A DNA stretch of 64,000 bases from Hevea brasiliensis (Eukaryota; Streptophyta; Magnoliopsida; Malpighiales; Euphorbiaceae), in the NCBI RefSeq assembly GCF_030052815.1, contig NC_079505.1:30248287-30312286 (forward strand), written 5' to 3'. Shown piece after piece: positions 12,501 through 22,921 of this stretch. The position numbers and the translations under genes are program-made. The notes under the pieces are model-generated. The model did not search any database and was not told where the DNA came from. It saw only the letters and a list, made by a program, of their open reading frames with translations. The stretch's first letter is position 1, and each line of letters starts with the position of its first letter.

Positions 12501-15500
12501 AGAATTGGAATCTGCCATGCGTTCCAAATCATTGGGGAGTATCAGTGACTTGTATCACCTAGCCAAAAATCCATTACGTACCAGACTAAACAGGTTTTTG
12601 TACATAGGTTGCACCTTCCTCCCTTTAGTTAATTTGATTATTTTCATCGAGTATGGTATGGGCAACATGATGGGAAAAAACCCTCCCACTTCTTAATCCC
12701 CACCACATCCCTAATCAACTACGTCAACAACAATATCCATAACAGAATTGTTTTCTCAGTGATACAGTCCACAATCCACAAAGGAATTGTTGGCACAGGG
12801 ATACAAATACAATCCCAGACTTTCAATGCCTCCAACCACTTCAACTCAAGGCAGTGAACTGCTTGGCAATGATCAAATTCAGTGAATTTCCCTCCTAAAG
12901 ACATTTGACAGATCTTATTCTTAATTCTGAATGCCCACAGCTGATTTTAATATAATTATTTACAGGTTAGTTCAAAAAAGTAAATAAATGTATCATTACA
13001 ACCATCAAACATATGCCACCAACACTCAGAAATAAGCAACGCGTATATGACAAAATGAACTTTAATCGAGAAGTTCTTATACCTTCCACTGATTCTAGGA
13101 GGGCCCAACTTTGCTAAAGCACGTTCCACTTCCTCACTTACCTGTTTGGCATAAATTGCAATGACACAATAAAAAGATAAAGAAATTAAATATGTTAATA
13201 TACAAATGTACAAAGAATGCCAAGAAAGGGAAATGGTTTATCTAATATGTTATCATAGACAAAATAAAATTTCCAAAAGCAATCAAATCCATGTGACATT
13301 AGTCTATTCCCTTTCTTTCCCTGACAATTAATTACATCCCATATCACATCACTGCATTTTGCTATTGACATTGTTAACTGTAACATAGATGGACTTATGC
13401 ACATATACCCATAGACCATATACTTCTTATTTTGGAATCGGCTCTATGTCTATGGTTCAACGATACAGGTGCACAATCATAACTGACAGGTATAAGAGTG
13501 GGAGAAGAGTAAGAAATCAGTCTCGGAACCAGAATCTTTTGCAGTCACAGAATCAGACTCATTGATTGGCACTATCATGAAATTTTTCACAAAATTGGCA
13601 AAATGACTCAAAAATCTAACAATATATCAACATAGTAAACATCTGTAGGAACATTTTATTGAATAATAAATCATGACTTGCTTGCTTGGAAAGAGTGGAG
13701 GGAAGCACAGAAAAGGGAGAAGAGTAAAAAAAATAATAGTAAACCATCATGGGATAGTTGGTCTTTCAGAGAACTTCACTCTCAGCCCTAAGCACCTGAT
13801 CCTTAGTGCAACTCCACAAAGGGAAACTCCTCATTTACGCATATGGATGTAACCTCTCTTGGTAAAAATTTAGCTGACAGAAACATTCAGCCTCAAGTAC
13901 CTAGCAAATGTGATGAGATGCCTAATGCATTTAATCTCAGTTGTGATTCCTCTGCTCCAAATGACAGATTCCTAGCAACTGTAACTCAAGCTGATAATCT
14001 ATTCCAACTTCCCTAAATTTGAAGCCAAATGACCCAGATCCTAAACTCAGACATTAATATCCCAAATTCCAAGTGGCTTCCCAGAAATACAGCCTGTACA
14101 ATTCATTTTGTATCAGTTCATGCAGAAAAATGGTAGAGAATCAAAAGTGAAACTCTTACAACTCTACGAAGAATGGGTTCCAAAGATGAGCAGAGCTTTT
14201 GCAGACTGTCCACCTTAAGAGCTTCTACAATGACACTGCATGATGCATATCGATTTGCATTAAAATAGAACTCCATAGTAATATAGTTTAATTTGATAAC
14301 TTACATAAAACCAGTTTCCAACAATCAACTGTTAGAACGAATAATAACCATTTCTTTAAACAAAAGCAAGTCATTCAGAGTAATTTTAGCCTTAAAAAAA
14401 AGGAGAGACATGAAAAGAAACAAAAACAGAACAAACACAATCTGTAAAACAAAAACCTCATTTCACAGACCTATAATAGTAAAACTAAGTATTTGAAGAA
14501 CATTGAGAAATCACAACTTTCTTGAGATCACAGACCTATAATAATAAAACTAAGTATTTGAAGAACACTGATAAATCAAAACTTTCTTGAGATAAATTTA
14601 ATTGTGATAGCAATGAGCAAGCACAACTCTTTAGATAGTAAAGGAGGAGAAAGAGGGATAATGAAGCAGCAGACCACAACTATGCTTTCTTGAACTTCTT
14701 AACTAAAAATGCTATTAACTTTGAGACACTTCCAATATGACTGCACTATTTGTTGCACCTGTGCTAGGGACTCATGAAATGATCCTCTTTCATGCTTCCT
14801 TTAATAGCAAAAGTGTAAAACAATAATAACAAAGGGAAGCAAGAGACCTTATGCCATCTTGGCCATGAGCCCATGACAGACCTGAAAGGATAAAGACATA
14901 TCCAACCAGATACATTAAGTCCTTTGTCTTTGACAAGAAGATAATATTTGATAATGTTAATTTTAGAATCCAACTACAATCTTTTTTTCCTCAGATCACC
15001 CAAGAAGACTAACTTTTTAAAGTAAAGGCCAGAATGCAGTCATTCTAGCTTCCAGGCACTTGAAATTATGCAACGGTCTAGTCTTGTCAAACCTACATAA
15101 AATAAATAAATAATATGTCCCATAAATTGCTGGTTGATCATCCCAAATATACTGCAAAACCACCAAATGTAACACGCTGAATCACAATTAAGGCTTTTCT
15201 AAACCTAAAAATAGAAAGTGTTAAAAAATTTCCAACGAACCCACATATAGAATACACTTGAACGACAAGTTTAAGCTTAGCAAGAGCAAACAGCTATCAT
15301 CAATAATGGCATAAGTCAATAGAAAAGAATAAAACCCATTTTCCAAACCATCAAAAGCTGATCCCATTATCAAGTTTAAGAGAAGAGAACTCAACAAGCA
15401 GCAAGGTAAGAGTCAACGCAATGCAAAATAACACAACTCAATTACCCAGCTGTCTACTGAATATCTACAACACCTTGAAACCAGAATTCCCAAAATTACA

Positions 15501-15676
15501 CAAGAAATTAACAAAATAAATAAATAAATAACAATCCACATAAACAATTAAAACAATTCACTAATTCACCTAGCTAAAGCAGGGCGCTTTCGCTCAGGTT
15601 GCTGCTCTTCTCCACCTTCTAAAGCCCTCTTCCCTCTAGCCATACTATTAGTCCTCTCCATATACCTGGTCTGCAT
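6555..15676 (-). CDS. CBP60: Calmodulin-binding protein 60 (CBP60) family transcription factor, 8 coding exons
   Basis: CBP60 proteins are plant-specific, nuclear, DNA-binding regulators of immunity and growth that bind calmodulin. I derived these coding exons (transcript order): 15676-15570, 14235-14160, 13141-13083, 11205-10712, 10628-10468, 10388-10185, 7483-7246, 7144-6555. They sum to 1929 bases, or 642 residues plus stop, which is usual for CBP60A-D proteins. Recognised blocks are [13 protein letters not shown] (exon 3), [19 protein letters not shown] and [11 protein letters not shown] (exon 4), [20 protein letters not shown] (exon 5), [17 protein letters not shown] (exon 6) and [20 protein letters not shown] (exon 7). 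The last 36 residues form a basic, Trp-containing helix ([17 protein letters not shown]), the C-terminal calmodulin-binding site of most members. Exon 4 has an acidic insert ([14 protein letters not shown]). All phases agree, but only if two donors are GC. The 5' ATG opens [22 protein letters not shown]; a later in-frame Met at residue 12 is possible. The exact paralogue (A/B/C/D) is uncertain. Confidence 0.95.
7145..7245 (-). other. GC-AG intron between CBP60 exons 7 and 8
   Basis: The exon 7 end reads GTTGGAG followed by GCAAGTTCTTG on the minus strand. The acceptor is TTGTGCAG before CATCTGG. Only a GC donor at 7245-7244 keeps the reading frame into exon 8. The nearest GT, four bases downstream, would shift it. 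Confidence 0.8.
7630..7880. repeat. Fold-back MITE-like repeat in CBP60 intron
   Basis: The left arm contains AAATGCACTAACACCATTAA followed by GGAGAAATAATA. The right arm at about 7799-7861 is its imperfect reverse complement (TATTATTTCACCTCC, then AACATTAGTGCATTT). The element lies in the 2.7-kb intron between exons 6 and 7 and has no coding capacity. The ends and target duplication are not certain. Confidence 0.5.
8485..9115 (+). repeat. Possible old solo LTR in CBP60 intron
   Basis: This stretch is less AT-rich than the surrounding intron. It has a TATAAATA box near 8768 with AATAAAA about 40 bases further on, a promoter plus polyadenylation layout typical of a Copia-type LTR. A start at TGTTGTTTATTATTAG (about 8488) and an end at CTCCTAACA (about 9112) would fit, but I see no matching target duplication. 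It is a guess from layout only. Confidence 0.25.
10629..10711 (-). other. GC-AG intron between CBP60 exons 4 and 5
   Basis: Exon 4 ends GGGGAAC and the intron starts GCAAGTTCTTT on the minus strand. It ends TGTTGACAG before TCTACAAGAAA. With the GC donor at 10711-10710 the protein reads through DHRGE-LYKKHYPP, as expected for CBP60. The nearby GT, three bases downstream, would break the frame. The intron is only 83 bases long. Confidence 0.85.
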
Positions 15677-15711
15677 TTTCACCCAATTATAGAAACCCTA
15701 GCTTCCCAGAT

Positions 15712-16012
15712 CTGCAAACAAACCAAAAAACAAAATTTCACTCCCTGGAAAACCCTAAACTATCAAACACTCCACTCTCATTACAGATCCAAACTATCAC
15801 ATAAATTCAACTCAAAACTCTTCTTATAAGCATCCCATCAAAACCATAATCCTATTTCGAACACCAACAAGTAAAAACTAAAATTTAAAAAAATAATAAA
15901 AAAAATGAGTAAAACAAAACCTTCCCTTCGATAAATAAGACAACAGTTAAAGTAGTTAAAATTTTCTCGCCACAAACAAATTGAACCAAAGTAGCAAGAG
16001 AGCGAGGGAAAC
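15712..16012 (-). other. Probable 5'UTR intron of CBP60
   Basis: On the minus strand CTCAG/GTTTCCC at 16013/16012 and TTTGTTTGCAG/ATCTGGG at 15712/15711 form a plausible GT-AG pair. They lie upstream of the ATG, in a T-rich segment. This leaves a short leader (CTAGGGTTTCTATAATTGGG) before the start codon. It is predicted from splice-like signals only. Confidence 0.45.
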
Positions 16013-16220
16013 CTGAGATATAAAGAGAGTGTTCGATGAGATAAAGAGAGAGATATATAATCGAGAACAGGAGAAAGCGTCTCCTTGTGGTTTTGTTTGG
16101 TGGTCTTTGGATTTTTTTTAAAAAAAAAAAAAAGAAAAAGAAAAAATTCTATTTGGGTCTACCCTGGCGACTCTTGCTTAGCTGAAGAAGTGAGAATGAT
16201 CACGTACTCTGTGGTTTACG
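16013..16220 (-). promoter_or_regulatory. Probable CBP60 promoter and transcription start region
   Basis: The minus strand has TTATATATCTC at about 16048-16058, followed by a CT-rich leader (CTCTCTCTTTATCTCATCG) that is typical of plant 5'UTRs. Y-patch-like CT runs around a TATA element suggest the start site lies near 16020-16040. No transcript evidence is available. Confidence 0.35.
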
Positions 16221-16374
16221 GTGGTCTCCTCTTAATGCAAAGTCAATGGTGACATTTGTTATTTTGCTAGTGGTGCCTAGATGGTGATAGCAGACCACGG
16301 TGGATTTTTATTCGGGTGCGCAAAATATCGATTCAATTTTTTAAAAAAAATTAAATTTAAATTAAGGTCTCATT

Positions 16375-16712
16375 TGTTTATGAAAAGTATTTTTTTAAAA
16401 ATATTTTTCATATTTTCTTATATTTGAGAGAATTAAAATCGAACATTAGAAAATTTTTTTATGAAAAAAAAATTATATTATTTTTAAGAAAAATAAATTT
16501 TATTTTAAAAAAATATATTTTTTATTTTTTAAATTGTAAAGATTTTATTAAAATGTGAATATATTTATATATGTATAAAATAAATAAATATTATTAATTT
16601 AATATTATAATTAAATAATAAAAATATATATATTTTTTGAAAAAAATATTTTTTAAAATAATATTTTTCATATACAATTATTTTTTTGTGGAACAATAAG
16701 AACATAATATTA
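16375..16712. repeat. AT-rich fold-back repeat (MITE-like) upstream of CBP60
   Basis: ATGAAAAGTATTTTTTTAAA at about 16379 is matched in inverse orientation by TTTAAAATAATATTTTTCAT at about 16652-16671, giving a hairpin with an A/T-rich loop. There is no coding content, and no target duplication was identified. Confidence 0.4.
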
Positions 16713-17007
16713 AAATCTAAAAAAACTGTTTGATTTGATTACATTATGTGAATTTTGACTTATTTGGTCCTAATCTTTCACGCTACCTTAAATAATAAAC
16801 ATTAAAAGCTCAAAGTTAAGATCACGAAGAAAATTAATGCTCAATATTCTCTAGCTTTAAAAATATAAATAAAAAAATTTACTTCAACTTATCCCTAGTA
16901 ATGTAATGTGATATATAAATTAATTAATATTTTTATAATAATTATTATATTTATATTAAATATTTAATTTTTTTAATATTATTATTGTTATTATTATATA
17001 ATTTAAA

Positions 17008-18331
17008 GGTAAAAGCTTAAATTAGTCCTTAAAATATATATAAAAGTGTAATTAAACCTTTGAAAAAAGTTTGAGCACAATTAAATCCTGATAATTTTTA
17101 AATGATACTTTTAAAAATAAACAATTAAAATTAATTTTGGGTCATTTGAGCAGGTGACCCAAAACTTGTCGTTAACTCTCTATAATGAACGTCTGTTTTA
17201 AACGTCCATATTTTTTTTTCTTAAGAAAAACAACTCCTCCTTTTGAAGCAAAATCCCAAAAGAGAAAACAAAAATCAATCTATAAATAATTGAAACAAAA
17301 ACCAATCGATAAATGCACATGTTTGAAGCAATAATCAAGAGATTCTTATTCAAAAATCCATAAAATCAATTTTTAGTGTCCATATCTCACTAGTGAGATT
17401 TAATTATTTGACACTTTTTACACCTAAAATTCTGAGGCAACTCCTTTTGATAGATTTTATTTAATTGGGTTTTTATTATTTCAAGGTTTACGACTACCAA
17501 TACTAATCTACCGACAGGTGTGGATAAAGAGCAAGTAGGCATTTCTCTATCAATTTGAGTTTCTTTGACATGCAAATTTTAAAGAATGAGCTCCAATATC
17601 AACTCTTTAGAGTACAAGGTTTTGATTATTTGGAGTAATTTTAATGATTGTGTAAGTTTTTTGCATGTTAGCTATGAAAATAGAGTATAAGATAAAGCGA
17701 TTTAACAAGGCCCCGCGTGGTTGTAAATATCACAAACAGCTATTAACATTGCTTTGCAGTAGCCTTTGCCCATCATGTGAAGGACCTAAGCGTATTCTTG
17801 ACTATCTTCTTTGAAGATGAGCTCTCTCTTTTTGTCATTGCCTTGTTCTTTTCTCTTGCGACTTTTGCCTTCCTTTCCCTTATTCTTTGGAATTTTGAAT
17901 ATGCAATTTTTTTGTGTATCTCTTGATTGTTTTCTTCTATGAAACCCTAACTAATTTGTTTAACTTTGATGATTTTTTTGTTCAACTAGTCGGTGAAACT
18001 GATGTTGGCAAATTTGTTTGACGAGTCTGAATAGATGAGTTCTTGTTTTTAGTGTTTAGTTGTCATGAAACTCAAGGGAAATATGGGTTTTTCTTTTTAT
18101 AGCTTTAATTTTTTTTATTAAATTCAAGTTTTAATATTTAAAAAATTTTAACAATAATTTAACTATTTTGTGGTCCTGTTATTCATTTATTAATGGTACA
18201 AGTTAATATCGTTTAAATAGGGCTTAATTGTTAAATTTAAAAAATTTAAGGGTCTAATTACGCCCAAACAAACATTAAGGGCTTAAGTGTATTTTTTGAT
18301 ATACTTCAAAGGCTAATTTGAACCTTTGGCC
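17008..18331. mobile_element. Non-autonomous Mutator-like element (MULE), 1.3 kb
   Basis: The element is flanked by a perfect 9-bp duplication TAATTTAAA at 16999-17007 and 18332-18340, the size typical of Mutator. The left end GGTAAAAGCTTAAATTAG is an imperfect inverted repeat of the right end, whose reverse complement starts GGCCAAAGGTTCAAATTAG. Similarity between the arms extends roughly 100-200 bases (TATAT-n-AAAA, TAATTA-n-CC, TTAA). No transposase frame is present. The internal part, about 17230-18110, has different composition and may be captured host DNA: it holds a 61-codon minus-strand frame at 17390-17575 with a Cys pair near its end and a CT-rich block at 17820-17880. I do not recognise a parent gene. 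Confidence 0.85.
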
Positions 18332-18497
18332 TAATTTAAATGATTTTTTATTCAAAAATTAATTGCCAAAACTAAGGCTTTAATAATAATAATAATTAAA
18401 TTTACTACATTATTTTTTTCATATTTATAATAAATGAGAAATCTGTATTAATATATTTATAATACAATTAATCAATGATTAATATTGTTACTTTGAT

Positions 18498-19028
18498 AAG
18501 GGGTGAGCATTCGGTTCGAACCGAACCGAATTAAATTATGAAAACCGAATTATATATTTTAGAAACCGAATAAAACCGAAATGGATGAAAAACCGAATCA
18601 AACTGAACCGCTCTATATTCTGTTCGATCGGTATTGATTTTTGATTAATTTTTTAATTTAGACTTGATTTTTAAGTTATTTGGTCTAATTTTGATTTTAG
18701 TTTTAACTTAATAACCATTAATTAATGAAATTAAATGATTTATATATATATAATTAAATATAATTCATAAATTCTCCATAAAAATAAATCAATTCAAAAA
18801 TCAATTCGATTTGATTTGATTCGATTTGAATATATAAAATTATTATTCAGTTCGGTTTGGTTTAACCGATATTTTTTTCTCTTCAAAATCAAACTGAACA
18901 GAAATAATTAAAATTTTTATAATATAAAACCGAACCGAACCCATTGAATTTTAAAACCGAACCGATTATACCGAATTGATTAGATTCGATTTAATTTTTC
19001 GATTTGAACTGAAATCTGCTCACCCCTA
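18498..19028. mobile_element. hAT-like non-autonomous element with 8-bp duplication
   Basis: AGGGGTGAGCA at the left end is matched by TGCTCACCCCT at the right end. The target duplication ACTTTGAT is perfect at 18490-18497 and 19029-19036. An 8-bp duplication and a TAGGGGTG-type terminus suggest an hAT element. The interior is built from degenerate CCGAACCGAA / TTCGGTTCGG motifs on both strands and has no reading frame. Confidence 0.8.
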
Positions 19029-19314
19029 ACTTTGATTAATATTAATCATATTATATTGCTTTCATTATTATTTAGAAAATTTTGTGTATATATATAAAAA
19101 GAGAGCTAAACTTCTTAAAAAATATTAGAAATAATTTTAAACAAAATGAAATTTTAAAATTTAAATTAAATATAAAAATTAAGTTTTATTAAATTTACGC
19201 ATAGTATAAGTTTTTAACTAGTAATAAAATAAAAGAAGATTGAGATTGGATTTGATATGCTTACTCCAGAGTGACTGCACATAAATATAATATAAGAAAA
19301 TTTATTATTTACTC

Positions 19315-22300
19315 TGTCACACCCTACCCTTCCGTAAGGCATAACATGATCCTGTAGTATACCTAATAAATTACCAACTTCGTCTAATAATAACCCATTA
19401 AATACACTACAAGAGATTTTAAATATTTTCTTACTTCTTTTTATAGTGGTGAGCACTATTTACAGGTGTTAAAATTTTTTTTTTTTAACTGAAGTGAAAC
19501 CAGATAATACATTTGAAGAATTAATAATTTCTGTAAAAATTTTGACAGAGTGCCATATGTATTTTGAATAAAACAGTTCTTCAAAAACCTATAAAAAAGT
19601 ACTTCAATTATTTTGTTCAATCTCCAAACTCCAATATTCAATCAACACAATAAGTTTCTCAACAATTGTCAACTCAAATCCATAATAATTTTCCAGTGTT
19701 GTTCAAAAGCTGAGATAAAAGAATATATTACAATATTTACAAACCAAAATAATTTAAGAATTTAGTTTACAACTTTAATGTATAATTTTAATTTACAACT
19801 GCTCAAAACCAAGAACAATATATACATACAGTGAACATACATTATAATACAAAATGCAAAATACGGTATACTCAATATACCCGTTGATCTCTCAATGAAG
19901 CACTAGCAGCCTAATCTGCTGCCCTGTCAGTCTGTCTACCTGCGACAGCAATGAAAAGCTATCGCTGAACTAATATCTCAGTGGTGCACAAAATTAACAA
20001 AATACAACTTTAAATCATAAATCATAAGTCACATAAATAGTGGATACTTAAAACTATAGTTAAATTCAAAGACAGTGAATGTCATAAAGAATTTAAACTC
20101 CATTTCACAATGTCATAATAAATATCAATAAATCATACACACAGCTTAATCATATTCCAAAGTCCAATTCGTCCCAAAAGCCGATGGCTAGTGAGAAATA
20201 ACATAGCTAGCTAGCAACAATATGAGTACTCATTCTATTCGTCCTCAATAGGCACACACCTCAACGCTTCAGCCAGAGAGGGAATTCAAAGTCAATTCGT
20301 CCCACTAGACAAGCTAGCGAGGAATTCAATCAATATACATGATAGCTGTGGTTTCAAACCATTTACAATATTTTTCAATCAATAAGTATCCATCAAATAT
20401 CATTCAAACAATTTTTCACAATTTAAAACAATAACATACAAATAGTCATAATTTATTTCAATTGAAAAATTCAAAAGAAATAACTGTTGTGCACAAACCT
20501 CTGATAAATGTCTCTTGGCTTTGACTCAGTGTTTCCTTTCCCTTCCCTGAGTCTTTGCTAACTGAAACACACAATTTGAAGTGTTTCAGTACTCATTTAA
20601 ACTGTCTCTAACAATAAGGTTCAATAACTAATTTATTGAATTCTATTATTTCCTTAGTCAACCTAAGATGTTGACCCTCGATGTACTCTAGGTGAATTAG
20701 GTTTTAATGTTACCAATATGTCACATTTTATAGCCTTTTTGTATTGGTACATGTTACCAAATTCATTTTCAAGTATATTGCATTTTATTGCAATTTGTCG
20801 GATTTCGGTATGCTAATTTGACCTAGCCGGATGATCTAGTTTCCTCAGTTTTTGGGTTTCGGTCCAAACTACAAACTTGTAGGTCTATGTCTTATTGTGC
20901 GCGGGGCAAAATTTCAGGTCATTCTAAGTTGTGTAGACCAAGTTATAGTCAATCTACTAATGCTGGATAGAATGTACCAAAATAGTAGGTTTAGGTCATT
21001 TTTAGGTCACTTTTGGTTCGGCCAATTTTTGGACCTGAACTTGTGCAAGCTATTTGGCTTGGTTTTGGCCATTTCTGGGCTTTGGTGTCTTCATAAGAAT
21101 TGTAGATATATGTCTCAATTATTCATGGTAAAAATTTTAGGTCAATTGGACCTGTTTTGAGTAAGTTATGGTCAAAACACTAACTACTGCCCAAATGGTC
21201 AATTTTCAGGCTTTCAAAGCACTAATTCGGATTTGGTCATTTTTCAAGTCACCTTCTAGGCAGAATTTTGGTAAGCTTCCTTCATGAAAGTTGGCACATT
21301 TTGTGCCTAGTTTCACCTCCAATTAGTCTCATACCAATTGGAGCCACACACTTAAGGTTCTAAGCCAAAACACACACTGCCCTGCTACACACTCTTCATC
21401 ACATACCAAAGGACACATTCAACACTTACCAAGTTACACATCCATGCTAATTCTAGTTTGTACCATAACATTAACACATTTAGCAACACATTTTTTATTA
21501 TTTTGGCAGCTTGTAACCACTCTCAACATACACACTATAATACAAAATTTTTCAAAGTCTCATTTACAACAATTAAAGTCTCATTTACCACAATTCAACC
21601 ACATGAACATACCTCATTTCCATGCCCAAATTCTAACAATTAAACACATGCACATGCTGCCATCCATGACACTATAATTCAACAATATTTCATGAACTCA
21701 AACACTTTAATCTTCTTCATGAGGCTGCCACAAGTTTACACATATCCATCAATTGCCATTTTCACTTTTTAAGCTTCCAAATCATACCTTACACATGGAA
21801 TTCAAGTACAATATAATCAAACATTTAAATCATCATTCAAACTACTATTTACATGCAAGAATAAACTATTCTTATTGAGGTTCCATGGCTGCCAAAATGT
21901 ACATCTCCCTTAAAACATAAAACTTCAAAAATTCTTCCACAAATCAACTACCCATAACATCCATTCAAGGTTTAAAGAAATAAGAATAAAAAATACATAC
22001 TTACCACTTTTGAAATTCTTCAAAACCTCACCAAAACTTAAATTTCTTGCTGCCTAACTACTGCCCAAGTTGTATAAGCAAAGTTTAGTGAAGGAAACTA
22101 GTGTGAAAAGTAGTTAGAATTGAGGTGCATGGAAGGTGATGAAGCTTCAGCCATGGTGTTTCAATGGAGGCTCACTTCGGTTTGGTGTTGGGAGGTTGAA
22201 GATGAAGATGTTTCTGCCCACTAAACCCTTATATAGGTCCCTTAAAATATAATTAGCGGAGCACTAACCTTAGTTTAGGATTAATTAATTCCCAAGTTTC

Positions 22301-22874
22301 ACAATTTGTAATTTATGCCCCAAACTTCCACTATTTGTATTATGTACCATATTTCTTATTTTTCATGATATTTCTAAAGTGTAATATCATTTATTTTTAA
22401 TGGACATTTAGGTCAAAAGACAACTCGGGGTGTCAAATGACCACAATGCCCCTATTCAAGTTGCATTCTCGATTTTTCGGTAACACCGAGTTTTGTCATT
22501 TTCTCGATTTCTCGTTTTTCATTGTACTAATTAATTAATTTTTCTTTGATATTTTTAATGATATTTATACTTCAATAGGTCTTTAATTATGTCTTAAAAA
22601 TATTTTTCAGGGTTTTCCGTGGTCCAGGGCTAGTCAACGGTCTACGCCGCAACTTCCCGGTACGGTCACCCATCGCTAGGGTTCTCGGCTCGTTTAACTT
22701 GGTTACATTTCATTGCTATTATTTTTCCTTTGTTTTTTTGTATTTTCCTTTCTTGTATTTCATTATTTTATGTCTCCTCACCTATATCTAAGTGTAGTTC
22801 TACGCATCCTAGCTGTCCGGACAACACTGGTCACCGGAACAGTAGAGCGCACTACCGAGCATAGGGGTGTTACA
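19315..22874 (-). repeat. Element A 3' LTR
   Basis: In transcript orientation it runs from TGTAACACCCC at 22874 to GTGTGACA at 19315. It matches 27754-31277 closely along its whole length. Both ends carry the TG...CA signature, and it is adjacent to a polypurine tract on its upstream side. Several short frames on both strands inside it have no protein similarity. Confidence 0.93.
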
Positions 22875-22890
22875 ATTCTCCCCCCCTTAA
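22875..22890 (-). other. Element A polypurine tract
   Basis: The minus strand reads TTAAGGGGGGGAGAAT immediately before the LTR start TGTAACACC. This is the plus-strand primer position of LTR retrotransposons. Confidence 0.85.
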
Positions 22891-22921
22891 AATAAATTTC
22901 ATCTCGAAATTTTATCTGACA

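Noticed and set aside
12505..14973. Short frames within CBP60 introns (12505-12696, 12719-12904, 14293-14496, 14764-14973)
   Set aside because: All lie in introns whose flanking exons join in phase without them. Chance frames.
22713..22895. Plus-strand hydrophobic frames near LTR starts (22713-22895, 31138-31413)
   Set aside because: They read T-rich LTR DNA on the antisense strand, giving Phe/Leu-rich peptides by composition.
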